Part shown: positions 46,624 to 58,003 of the stretch, piece by piece | Position numbering within the stretch: the stretch's first letter is position 1 | Layout of the letters: every line of letters starts with the position of its first letter | Origin: Epiperipatus broadwayi | Lineage: Eukaryota; Onychophora; Udeonychophora; Euonychophora; Peripatidae | Length of the DNA stretch: 64,000 nucleotides | NCBI GenBank assembly: GCA_028023455.1 | Contig: JAQFVV010006353.1 | Coordinates: 682,001 to 746,000, forward strand | Reading direction: 5' to 3' | Notes under the pieces: model-generated | Seen by the model: only the letters and a program-made list of their open reading frames with translations | The model's database searches: none | What the model was told of the DNA's origin: nothing | Translations under genes and position numbers: made by a program

Positions 46624-46673
46624 TGTATGACATAATTGTTTTTGCATATATTTGTAATGGTTTTTTGTAATAG

Positions 46674-46730
46674 AATTTGAATCTAGTTGATAATGACTAC
46701 TTAGATAGTTGAAAGTACTTCTATTAAATT
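46674..46730 (+). ncRNA. Hammerhead-like motif in right pLTR
   Basis: Stem I AATTT (46674-46678) with AAATT (46726-46730) and TAG (46684-46686) with CTA (46721-46723); core TTGATAA (46687-46693); stem II GACTA/TAGTT; GAAA (46711-46714); palindrome AGTACT; T17 at 46720. Complete except that C3 and G8 are U and A. Confidence 0.5.
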
Positions 46731-46850
46731 ATGGTATATATTTGCTTTTAAAATATTGTTTACTATATTAATTATTGCATTGTTTTGAATAATTATATAT
46801 ATTTTATTATAATTGGAATACAGACATTGATTAATAATTTATATATATAT

Positions 46851-49800
46851 GCAAATGTCCCACATGGTTGGTTTTTAGGAAGTTATTCAATTTTCAAGCA
46901 ATCCGAGCGGTAAATTGTTTATGATGGTTCCATTCATCACCCAAGTTGGATTTCCTTTTTATTACATGGCTGAAAATCCATACAAGAACTTTTAACCTTG
47001 AGTCTGCCTTTCTACCCCAGCGTTATACCACAAAAAAGGCATTAAAATATAGCACTTGAATATTTACCATCTTAAGTATTCCTTTCTCTTCGATGATTTG
47101 TTGCTAATCGTTACTGGCAATATGTTATTCACAGTAGTGGTGTCACTATCATTTTACATAGTAAATTCAGGAGCAGTATTCTTTTTAGTATTTTTAAGAA
47201 ATAAACTGTGCTATAAATATTGACAAAACCAAAATTACTATGCGGGATATAACAAAATTGGTTAACGGATAAAAAATTTCCAGTAATGCATTAATTAAAT
47301 TTATGGGTCTATCAATAATGGAAATTTATCATATAATAACATGAGCTTCAGTCTAAAAAACAAAAGGAGTGATAAAATTGGTATTGATTTTTCTAAAAGT
47401 ATATTGTTGACAGCATTTATTTTAATATTATTAACAAAATGATAATAAAATGTAAATATTTGAATAGCTTTATTGTTTAGGGGTTTACAAGAAGTTTAAA
47501 CACCTGAAGTAACAGCTGAGTACAATCCGTGTGTCTTAAACTTTGGAGTGTATCATTCTTCCACTACCCCAAACCGCTAAAGGCTTTATCAAAATTAAAA
47601 TTGTTAAATCTTATACTAAGCTGTCGTAATATCTAAAGTTGTTAAAGCAAAAAACGATTCAGACATCTCAAAATATAACTATTGAAGAAGTTCTCATTTC
47701 ACAAAATAAAACTGTAATGCTATTGTAGTTACTAAGAATGAGGCAACATTAAATAATGAATATAAAATAATAAGTCAAGGCAAATTGAAATGAAAATATA
47801 ATATTCCAAGCTGTAGAATAGCTTGGAACTGTTTAAAGTTTTGGTAAGCGTTGCTGTATCCCTGACTACGATTGGACAACCAGCAAACAAGAATACATAA
47901 TTAATGTTAACAGACAACAACATATATATCGTATTATTAAACAATTTATTAACAATTAAACAGTTACTAATCAAATCTTTTATATATATATAATTGCGCA
48001 CTTGTGCGAGCATAACTTATAAGTTAAATAATGAGTAAATGAATAAAATGTTCCTAAAGTTTAGGTAAACAACGATGTACTTTACCTTCATTACTTTTAA
48101 AAAACAAAAACCTTGATGAGCCTCTTGAGGCATTTTATAAAATAATAATAAGATCGGGATGGTCTGCTAAACAGTCCTAATTGGCTTGGTTACCTACAGG
48201 AGCCGAGATCCTGGGAATGAAGTCCACCGATGATGATCTTCACTGCAATTTCTATTCGTGGAAGTAGCACAGTAGCAACCCCAAAGGAACCCACAGTCCT
48301 TTTCCCCTAGCTTTTTATATCCACCCCTCTTTTGTTTTCTTATCTTTTTCTGGAGTAATTTGATTTTTACTTTAATCAGTTCCACTTAAATAATTTACAT
48401 ATTATTAGATTTAGAGTTTGTTATCATACAACGAAATTTTTCTTAGCCTTTTAATTACTCATACTAATTCCCTATTTATCTTAGAATTTATTTCTATATA
48501 ATCTAAGTTTTAAGATCTACACAATTAATTAATATATACGTGTCTCTATTCAAAGCTTTTATTTTTAAAACTTAGTTTAATTAAACATTTCTTAATCGAT
48601 TTATTTCGCAGCACTATAATTCAATTTCTTAAATATAAATTGAATATTTTACAAGGATAATATATGATTTTCATCACAAAATTATCTCATATTATTTAGG
48701 CCAAATATTTTATTGTTGAACAGTGTTTAACAGTATCCAAAATCTCTAGATTTTCATTTTGGGGTTGATTGAAAAATATGCGCGAAAATCTAAGAATCAT
48801 GATCTCATCCATTCATATGTGAATTTTTTTTTTCATCATCAGATCTTAGAAGATTAACTCTCTAAGATAATCATTCAGGAAAATTTCATTATCTGTTATC
48901 ATTATGAACATACTGAGGTTTCGTAGGATATTCAAATGTTTGCAATTTATGATTATCTTGAACCGAAAGGTTGCCTAGCAGAAACTATGGCCTCAGGTGA
49001 CAGAAAAAGCTGTAATTAGTCCAGAAAAACATAAATCTACATTAATTGAAGAGAAAATATTTCAACTTTTAATCTCTGGAAGGTCTGTTCGTATATTATT
49101 CATAATTATGTAAAAGCATATAAATTGTTCCTGAATTTATTATCTTCCATTTAATATACACTAGAAAAAAATCTACCTACACTAATATTAATAATTTGAA
49201 AGTATAATAAACAGACTATTATGTAAAGTAGCCATTTATTTGCAAAAGATCGGACTTGTATAAAAAAAATCTCTGGTCTAAAACTAGAATTAACAGAGAG
49301 CTGGCTAATTAGTACATGAAAAGAATATGTGTTAAATAAGCACCAAGAAAACTTGGTGTGAAGTATGATCGGTTTACTTTTAATAACAGATTGTTGGCTA
49401 AAATAAAATATCGAATTTGTAGAGACTTAATTATTCTAGAAAGCCTATACACATATATATAAGAATAACAATACTTCTTATAATGTATTTTTACGTTTTA
49501 CTTAACGTATGACAGTTTCAACTGACTTGAAATATCCTTCGCTCTATCTCTTTCATATATTCACACAAATATTTTCACCAATAAAAAGAAATGTTTTACA
49601 AGTTTTAGGCTGTCAATGGTTAGGCATTTTGATAACACAGTTTTGTTTTTCTCGAGGTAAAAGTAATTGAATTCCAACGAGGTTAGGATGTATTTTAACA
49701 TTCAAAAGTATGATTGAATTTTAATATATAATAAAGACAAAACAGAACATAGTGAAATCATAATATATTGGTGAGAATGATTCTTTAATTCTGTAAGTGA

Positions 49801-50197
49801 ATAGTGACTTCCAAATATTAGATAACTTTAGCGTGTCCTCTTTTTTTATGTACACGATACGTCAAAGTTGTCTTTTACTTGAATTTACCTATAGAATTAC
49901 AGAATGATTTCTGCATTTGTTTTGTTTTTGTTTTTTTTAATTGGTCATTTTAAAATTCAATATTTTTTTTTAATACTCTTAACTATATCCAGATTTTTTT
50001 ATAATCCAGTCTTCCCTTTCCCTCACCTTCCCAGCATGACAAAGATAACTGTGATCTTATCTAAATCATCGGACTTCCGCTTGTTCTTGCATGTGGAAAG
50101 CCTGAAAAAACTTTTGATATATGTATACATACTCACCTATAGTTTTTTTTAAATTTGTAATAATATTTTTTAATCTTATGTATTTATTTATTTTTAG
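46851..50197. other. Remaining intron sequence
   Basis: No exon recognised. A GC-richer block at 48140-48385 carries a minus-strand ORF of 63 codons (CGFLWGCYCATSTNRNC and FPGSRLL), with no family I can name and possibly a transposon fragment. A short palindromic pair CCAAGC/TGTAGAATAGCTTGG lies near 47806-47828. The ORFs at 47732-48013 and 49904-50152 are not supported. Confidence 0.45.
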
Positions 50198-52198
50198 ATA
50201 TATTCAGGATTTTACAAAATGTCTTTGGATACTAAACTTCTCTATGGAGATGTTCTTATAAAACTTCTTGGATACGTAAAGCATGAAGGCACGGCTTTTA
50301 TTCTTAATGGATCTCCCGTCACTCTGCGGGATAATTTAAGCAAGCTTTCATTGGACTTTTTTATTGCTCAAATTGAATGCTCTCTTTTGGCCAAAATATT
50401 TGAAAAAGTAAAGCAGCATAATATATCTTGGGCGGAAATATTGCAAGCACGTCAGGGTCATATAGGAAGTGTGGATTCATGTGTTAGTTTTCTACTTAAA
50501 TCAAAGTCTCAAATTATTGAGGAAAATTTAATTCATATTGATACTCAGCCCGAAAGAAAAGACAGAAATTGTAATTATCCTGAAAAGAAACGATTAGATT
50601 GGAATAGCCATTCTCCTTCAATCTATCACAGGTCAAAACTATTGGACTCTGTAACAAATAAATCTGACGGCAAACATTTATTAGATATGGATGATTTAGG
50701 ATTGGAAGATGATGATGATATCTCACCTCTTTCTCACTCTCCACCCTTAGCAAGAGTTCATCATTTAGAACCAATCAGAATTTCTTCAAATAGTAATAGT
50801 TCAGTATTAAGCGATATGGAAATAAAACCTGGTCACAATAGACCTGGTCATAGCAGAACCATCAGCGATCCACGTGAATTAAATCTATCAGCTGTGATAG
50901 GTAAGAATTGGCCAGTGAGATCCGATCAGGATTATTCAAATTCACTTATGCAAGCTAGGCAAGAGAAAGAAGTGGCTGATTTTGTAGCCAATAGTTCTAT
51001 AAGTAAGCGGAGAAGTGATGGTAGAGGAAGTAGTAATTCTGCAATTTTTCCTGAAGGCACATTTGATGATCATTTGGAAGCTAGTTTACGGTTGCTAAAA
51101 GATAAGGAAAAGTTAAAGAAAGATGAAAAAAAAGATAACTGGGATTTTGTATATTCAACTTTACAAAGCCAAGGATATAGTAAGGATGTAAGTGATCGTG
51201 GTGATATTTTGGAAAAGCTTTCAGAACCATTTAAATCTTTATCACAATTTCAAAAACCAAGGGGAACAACTCAGAACACTTGCTATGCAACATTAAGTAA
51301 TAGCAGTAATCAGCGTTCATTTGTTAGTGGACTCAAAGATCATCGTTCTTCTTGGATTGCTGATGAATCTGCACGGCGATCTTTAGGTGATTATATCGAA
51401 TCATCTAAAGATGTACATCTTCGAAAAAGTCATGTGAATGAACCAAGGACTAAACTTGAATATTTACGGGCTCATAGGTATAGTGCCGACAGTTGTCCTG
51501 TTAATGATCCCAGCTTTACACAACGATTGAATCAAAGTTTTCGAGAAGGTAATTATTCACTAGATAATGTAAATACTTTTTTTAAAAGCCCGAAAAGTGG
51601 CAGCTCTGCTTTGGATTATGCTGAAATTTCTAGTCACCCTTCTTTTTCGAAGATACGTGTTGATCGACACAAAAGTTCCTATAATGATTTAACATCAGGT
51701 GAATACAATCAATCAAGTGATGCTCGGGACATTCATTATCATAATTGGTCAGATAACGTGCATGGTAATACTGGAGAAAGTGAACATTTTTTATCCAGTT
51801 CATTATCAAACTCGGGGAAATTTTCAAGTAAACATTCAGCTGAAAAACTACACTACTCCTCTGTTAGACTGAATGTAGGAAGCACAGCTAGTCTTTCTAG
51901 ACAATCTTCAGGAGAGGAGCGATTTCAAAAGGCAGATCTTATAGATAGAACTAAAGATGAATTTTTTAGTAATACTAGATTATCTTCAGGATCAAAATCC
52001 CATCAATGGGAATGCAGACATTGTACATACATGAATGTGTCAGATTCGAGAAAATGCGAAATGTGTAGTCAAACTCGGTCTTTTACAAAATCGGGTAATA
52101 GTTATATGTGTTGCCATTGCACTTTTCTGAACGATAAAACGGCTACAAAGTGCCAAGCATGTAGTAAAGAATTAAAAGGTTATACAACGTATATATAA
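50198..52198 (+). CDS. tamo: Tamozhennic/SPATA2-family protein, coding exon 2 (PUB completion, linker, two RanBP2 zinc fingers)
   Basis: Acceptor TTTATTTTTAG then IYSGFYK-MSLDTKLLYGDVL in frame with exon 1. The later ATG at 50219 is internal, not the start. Together the exons give 774 residues. The PUB-type helical domain extends to about residue 200. A long low-complexity Ser/Asn/Asp-rich linker follows, probably disordered and rich in phosphorylation-type SP/RS sites. At the C-terminus two RanBP2-type zinc fingers, W-x-C-x2-C-x10-C-x2-C (about 712-735) and Y-x-C-x2-C-x10-C-x2-C (about 744-767), are eight residues apart and end seven residues before the stop. These fingers typically bind ubiquitin or RNA. 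The layout matches tamozhennic and SPATA2. The first AATAAA lies three bases after the stop (52201). Confidence 0.88.
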   Translation: MYSGFYKMSLDTKLLYGDVLIKLLGYVKHEGTAFILNGSPVTLRDNLSKLSLDFFIAQIECSLLAKIFEKVKQHNISWAEILQARQGHIGSVDSCVSFLLKSKSQIIEENLIHIDTQPERKDRNCNYPEKKRLDWNSHSPSIYHRSKLLDSVTNKSDGKHLLDMDDLGLEDDDDISPLSHSPPLARVHHLEPIRISSNSNSSVLSDMEIKPGHNRPGHSRTISDPRELNLSAVIGKNWPVRSDQDYSNSLMQARQEKEVADFVANSSISKRRSDGRGSSNSAIFPEGTFDDHLEASLRLLKDKEKLKKDEKKDNWDFVYSTLQSQGYSKDVSDRGDILEKLSEPFKSLSQFQKPRGTTQNTCYATLSNSSNQRSFVSGLKDHRSSWIADESARRSLGDYIESSKDVHLRKSHVNEPRTKLEYLRAHRYSADSCPVNDPSFTQRLNQSFREGNYSLDNVNTFFKSPKSGSSALDYAEISSHPSFSKIRVDRHKSSYNDLTSGEYNQSSDARDIHYHNWSDNVHGNTGESEHFLSSSLSNSGKFSSKHSAEKLHYSSVRLNVGSTASLSRQSSGEERFQKADLIDRTKDEFFSNTRLSSGSKSHQWECRHCTYMNVSDSRKCEMCSQTRSFTKSGNSYMCCHCTFLNDKTATKCQACSKELKGYTTYI

Positions 52199-54930
52199 TG
52201 AATAAATGTGTTGAAAGTAAAAACTTTTTATAATTTTTTTATTATTCTGATTGGAGATAATTTTTTTTTTTATAGATATCTCAAAATATTATTTATTAAA
52301 AAAAAAAGTAAAACATTTTAGCTTTTAAAGTGAAACATTCGTAAAAAGTTAACTATCTTATTATATTACTACCGATATGGAGAAATGTAGACAAATGCAA
52401 TTTTACATACAATAGGGTTTTTTTTTTCTTATTTCTGTAGAAAAAAATTAGAGAATTGTCAGCCATATTTGTTGAATACAACATTTTACTTATATAAAAT
52501 GCAATTATGTAGAATGTTTATTTTTTTATGATGTGTGTAAATATATTTGTTTGTATATTTATATACATTTACTGATAAGTTATTAGCCTGTTTGATTCAA
52601 AGTTTGATAATTATTTATCAACCTGAAAAAAAAAATTATTTGATTCTCCATATTAGTAACAGTATTTTTAAACATTTTAAAAGACTTTCGTAAATTGTGC
52701 ATCCCATTTTTTTAATCTGAATATCCAATGTACCTTTCTCCAATTAATGAAATTATAGAAATTAAACATAAAAAAAATTCTGTTTAAGAATATTTATTCT
52801 ACAATGCGAAGGGGAAAAAAGAATAAGTAAATATCAAATAAAAGCAGTAGCTGTAATATATGTACACAGTTAAATATATTACAAAAAAATTTGACGGTAT
52901 TTTAATATTTTGTTTGTTAGACAAATCATAACATGGAAATTTTTTGCTTATTTATTTATAAATGTATATATTTTTAAAGTCTTACAGATGTTTATTTTAA
53001 GGAGTTATAAAATTCCTATTAGGGTGCTCTTTCAATGTGTTACTGTAAATTCTAACTCTATAAGTAATTAAAAATATTTGGTCGGAGGTTTGTATTAAAA
53101 TTTCATACTGAGTTCAGAGAACGTTTCTAAATAGTTCTTGAATTATCTTTTTGTTTGTTTGTTTGTTTTTTTTAAAAAAAGTACATTGATGGTTTTACGT
53201 TAAGTAATGGGATAAAAAAAAAATATTTTTAATCCATTTTAAAATACTACTTACATTTTCGTAGTGTTGGTTTTAATGAGCATGTAAATAATTTTATGGC
53301 TTATCAATTATATAACACTAAGAATGTAAACCCACTCATATAGCAAACAAGTTCCCAATGTGTTGCTAAGACAATTCATAAATAAGATTCCTAAAAAATC
53401 ATTTAAATAAACTTGTAAACATTACTCATTTTTTTGCTATACCAATGCCAATTTTTTTCCATTTAAATGGTTCTTTAGGAATCATACAAGTGAATTGCTT
53501 TCGTAATATATTCAGAATTGTTTGTTCCATAAATGAGTTTATTTTCATTGTGATAATTATGTTGTTTACTACCTTGATTTTTCAAACTCCATACATTATT
53601 TATGCATACCAAGTTATGCATTACGCAAGAAATGATAAAGAATTGCCTTCAAAACATTTTTTAGAATAATATATATATATATACAGATTCTGTGCATAAA
53701 TATGACTGATCGTTTGAAAAACGCAAACAAAGGTAATTCCTAGTCCCAAAACTAACTAATCTGGCCATAGAAAGCACAAACACAATGTAAATAATTTAAT
53801 AGACAGATAATAAAGAAATAAGATAAGACTTGTTGGTGACCAAGGAGTTCCATATTGGATCATACCCATATCTACAGCAGGTGTCTGAGATGACCAATTT
53901 ATGGCCAATAGAAGAATATTGGTGAGGGAAGTCAGCGCCTTCAGAAGGAATGGCTCCGAGAATCAGAACACAATGAGTCATCATTAAAAAATGAAATCAG
54001 ATGTCAGAAAGTGATTAGTAGATACTGCCTCTTTCCTTATCTCATATTCTCTCATCCAAATGCACCATCTTGAAGATCCTGCATTATCGGGCCATTTGCT
54101 TATGATTGTCTCGTATTTACAACAGAGCTGTAAATACTGTATCGATATGTACTACAGACTTCAGTCTTCAAATAGTAACCATATGAAAAACTCAGAACAA
54201 TGTTTTATAATGTCGCTACCTTATTAGTTGTATGGTTATGACATATTTCTTAAAAGATGCTGCCTTTCAAACCGCAAGAAAATGCTTTTTACTTGATAAT
54301 TTAGATGAAGTCAACTTGAGAATAGCTAAATATCTCGTAGACCTAGTTGAGTACAAAGAAGTTATTCTCATCCATTATTAACCTTGTCTATATTTATTCT
54401 TAAAACAAAATATTGAGTATTTTTTGACAGTACTTCATATCATTGTCTATATCCATTCTTAAAACAAAATATTGAGTAATCTTTGACAATACTTCTGTAT
54501 TACCAGATATATTATCTTAAAAAATTTTTATTAGAATTTTGTTTAGCCCTGCATATAGATAAAATCCTAGCTTTGAAAATAAACATCTAGATAAATGTTA
54601 ACATAATACTATTGGCAATTTTGAATTAAAAATTTTTATTGTTTGCCCAGTAGTGGTGTGTATTGATTATTCATTGTGCCTTATCTGTTATGTGCCTTAG
54701 TGTTAAATCTAAATTAGCATCACTTAAATGTGTATGAAATAAAGGCACTAGTAACTGCAACCTTCCGCAAGTTATAAATAAACTAATAATCACTTGTCAG
54801 TAAATGAAAAGAATAACGTTATACCACCTATTATTTTAGCTTTGATGATATTTAAGCATATATTTATTGTTGTGTTATAATTCAAAGTATGAATTCTGTT
54901 TATTACTCTGATTTAAGTACAGCTTGAAAT
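52199..54930. other. 3' UTR and downstream flank of the tamozhennic-like gene
   Basis: AATAAA directly after the stop (52201-52206) is too close for normal use; further AATAAA-like strings occur downstream (for example near 52836). T- and A-runs. No gene seen. The short ORFs 53445-53669 and 53796-53984 are unsupported. Confidence 0.5.
54384..54501. repeat. Tandem duplication, 59-base unit, two copies
   Basis: TTGTCTATAT..ATTCTTAAAACAAAATATTGAGTA..TTTGACA recurs at 54384 and 54443 with few differences. Confidence 0.8.
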
Positions 54931-55243
54931 ATTCTGAAATCAAAATCACACTTCTTTATTTTTGCCGTAATATCCTAAAAATACAATTTATCCAAACTGC
55001 TTCAAACACTTTTTAGCAAAATTCTTTATTTGTACATATACATACACCTACGTTTCAACTGACCTGCAGTCTTCTTCAGAGCAAGTTTATTTTGATCTTT
55101 TAAAAAAAAATTAAAAAAATAAACTTGCTCTGGAGAAGACTGCAGGTCAGTCAAAACGTAGGTGAATGTATATGTACGAATAAAGAATTTTGCTAAAAAG
55201 TGTTTGAAGCGGTTTGGATAAATTGTATTTATTCTGAAATCAA
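54931..55243. mobile_element. Fold-back element with 13-base target duplication
   Basis: Exact 13-base repeat ATTCTGAAATCAA at 54931-54943 and 55231-55243. The arms (54978-55087 and 55120-55230) are nearly perfect inverted copies. A left-only tail of about 34 bases (54944-54977) has no partner. On the minus strand of the left arm CTGAAGA, a GACTG/CAGTT stem, GAAA and ACGT appear in hammerhead order, but stem I is weak and one extra A precedes stem II. No ORF. Confidence 0.7.
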
Positions 55244-56689
55244 TATTAAACTTTCAAAGGATAAAAGCAGTGTCTCATTTTTAATAATTTCTAAATATCA
55301 AATGAAATGTCAGTTTTAGTCAATGTAAATCTGTATTAAATACATCAATAAAAGTATCCTTGAATATCAATGCTAAAAGAATAGGTTGCACCGTTCTATT
55401 CTTTTCGTTTATTGATGGGTAATTATTAATTGGTACATAGTTCACAGGGAATTTCAGTTACTTCTGTTTCTGTTGCAACTACAAAGGATTTTGTTGTTTC
55501 ATCATGAAATCTCGAGTTTAAGATGCTAGAATAAATTAGAATAATGACATAGTAAGTAGTGGTCAAAGCATTTAACGATAATCAATTCTGATTTGATCAT
55601 AATTCCCTATTACCTATTTATTACAATCTTCCTTCAAAAAGAAAATATTAAACTTATCTGTTTTGACTTTATTTATTAAAAGATTAATCAGAATGACTGA
55701 TTCAAGAACACTATCATGTAAATAATTGAGCATGCTAATAACTCTAAACAAGCCTTTTTTCCCCCCGATAAATGTCGCAAGAGAAAGTATTTAAAAATCT
55801 CTATCTAGAATTATCCCCATCGCCAAAGTGGTTTTGAGTTGATGGTTGTTGTTAGTGAAGCACTAGGGCATTCAGACACTAGATCTAAAATACAAACTCA
55901 AGCCCAGCATTTATCGAATATTTAACTATTAAGTAGAAAATCTGAAATTTTCAGACGTCTAGATGTATGGGACTTAACAAAATTCAGATCCACCATATAT
56001 TAATAACCTTAGCAATATAACATTGATAAGACCTGTTCTGTGACAAGCTTTCTTCACTCATCGTAACAATTAAATAATAGTCTGAAAAACTTGAAGCATT
56101 TCCAAGTATGTTAGCACACTGGAAGAAAAACTCTGAGATTTACCATTTATTGCTTATTGTTTAAATTAAAGGACTGATTTCATGGAATCAAGTGTACTGT
56201 TGAATCAAAAAATAAGAATGATTATTTTGGATATAATCTTCATTGTTTTGTTTTTTTAGAGAGTATTTTATTATTTATGAATGTTAAATTTGAAAAAGTA
56301 TTTGTGAAGATGTACCGAAACATAGATCTAAAAGTAAAATTAGTTTTTGATAACTATATCTTCTAATTTTATTACTACGTCAGATAATTTTTAAAATATT
56401 CTGAACTGATTTTACAAATGGAAATTACAAAAGTTGAAAAATAAATTTAAAGTATCAGTTTCCATTTATGTACTTTCAAAAGTATGATAGTTAATATGGT
56501 TTTAGTCTTGGTGTTCATGTGGAATATCTGATACATCCATCTTTATATCCCATAATGTTAAAGAATTCACGAGATAAATAGTATTCTTAGAAAACTATAA
56601 TTATTATAACATAAACATATTTATTATGGTAATAATTCATACATATAGAGTTTGTTATTTTATTATTTCCTCATTTGTCTAAGGTTAGA
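55244..56689. other. AT-rich spacer, nothing recognised
   Basis: No supported feature. Confidence 0.55.
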
Positions 56690-57310
56690 ACAAAATTTTA
56701 ATTTCTAGAAATAACCTTCTTTGAAAGCTATCTGGGAGTACTTGGAGTTATGATGCAAGTACTTTATATGTAGCTTCCTTAGCACTAGAATATTCGGCTG
56801 AACTCTTGTTGGAGAAAAAATTCTCTTACTGAAACTTTTGGATATCCAATTAAATATTACCATAAGAAATGAGTGAAGTCTACTCCCTTTGCATGACTTC
56901 CTGTTTCACATATTTCTCCGCTAGATGTCACAAGAATTGTCTAGATGGATCAGACTTGTCAATAACTCAAAATATAATTTCACTCTCTCATCTCAAATTG
57001 ATATCCTCTTTTAGGTATTTAATCAAGAATCTACAATTGAAGAATTAAAGCTTTAAAGTGGATGTCTTATGAGGTTTCAAAAAAATTTCTTTTTCCAGTT
57101 CCAACAGTGAAACAAACTAGATTTGATGCAATTTAGTCCACGTGCTCATTCAGTTTTATAAATGGATTTTAATCGCCACTGATCTCAATAGATATGAATA
57201 AAAACTATGGTACCACGTAATTAATAATTGTCAAATCTATGACTGTGTAGCAGAATTGAAATATTTAATAAATACACTACTGAATCCATCTCCTGATTAG
57301 ATTCTCTACA
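56690..57310 (+). repeat. Dispersed repeat, copy 3
   Basis: Aligns with 36480-37130 in the same orientation. Shared strings include AATTAAATATTACCATAAG, CATATTTCTCC and ATCTACAATTGAAGAATTA. Diverged, no conserved ORF. Confidence 0.6.
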
Positions 57311-58003
57311 GATTTCTTTATGATATTTTGTTGTTTGTTTTTTTAAAATCTATACACTAAATAAATAAATCACTTATTTTTAATTTATTCCATCTTTTAT
57401 GTTGAATATTTATTTAAATTTTTATTTTTAGCAGAGATGTAAATAATTCCATTTTATATATATTTATAGATTTATAATTGCTATTAATTGATAGGAAACC
57501 TTTTCAATCTATACTAATTTAAATCAATTCACTGAACAAACAAGTCCAAATGCATTGTTAAAATAATTCCCAAGCAAAATTCCCAAAGAATGATTTAAAT
57601 GAATTTACAAACAATTTCCATCTTTTATAATATCGATGTAAACTATTTACCAAATAAAAGACGATCTAATTTAAATGGGCCGAGAACATATTTCTAAAGT
57701 TCCCTATACATATTTGCCATTGTAGTTTTATTTTCATGTGCATTTGTAAAAACAGTTTACAAACAAGCTTTGGACTAACGTGATGAAATTTATTGTCTTT
57801 CGTCTCCAACCTGGGATCAAAGGAATATGATTTTTTCACTCCTCAGAAATCCGATAATTTCATACTAAGATAGTGATTTTTTTTCCTTTAAAATAGATTG
57901 AATAATTGTATGTCTGTTCTTCCTTTACTTATGACAGCAATGACTTATGGTCTTTTTTTCTAGCTGTTTTGAAGTTATCGACCAATGCAGCAGCTAGGGT
58001 TGC
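57311..58003. other. AT-rich spacer, nothing recognised
   Basis: No supported feature. Confidence 0.5.

Larger units (their letters stand above)
43437..46850 (-). mobile_element. Penelope-like element with GIY-YIG endonuclease plus inverted truncated copy
   Basis: The main copy runs on the minus strand (ORF 45857 to 43618). It has a terminal repeat (pLTR) on its left (43437-43567) and a second, same-orientation pLTR upstream (about 46000-46170). At 46170 the pLTR is joined to a 5'-truncated copy in plus orientation (46171-46623), which ends in a plus-strand pLTR to 46850. pLTRs in direct and inverted orientation plus a truncated partner are the usual Penelope arrangement. The right pLTR has an extra tail of about 40 bases absent at the left end. 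A target duplication cannot be resolved in the ATATAT flanks. Each pLTR carries a hammerhead-like motif. Confidence 0.85.
41631..50197 (+). other. Intron of the tamozhennic-like gene
   Basis: 8,567 bases, GTAATA donor to a TTTATTTTTAG acceptor. It contains the TIR element at 42401 and the Penelope-like complex at 43437-46850, whose main ORF is antisense to the gene. Confidence 0.8.

Noticed and set aside
50219-50221. ATG at 50219 as the start of a 659-residue protein
   Set aside because: The frame is open upstream to a good splice acceptor, and the residues before it (IYSGFYK) continue the PUB domain from exon 1 at 41307.
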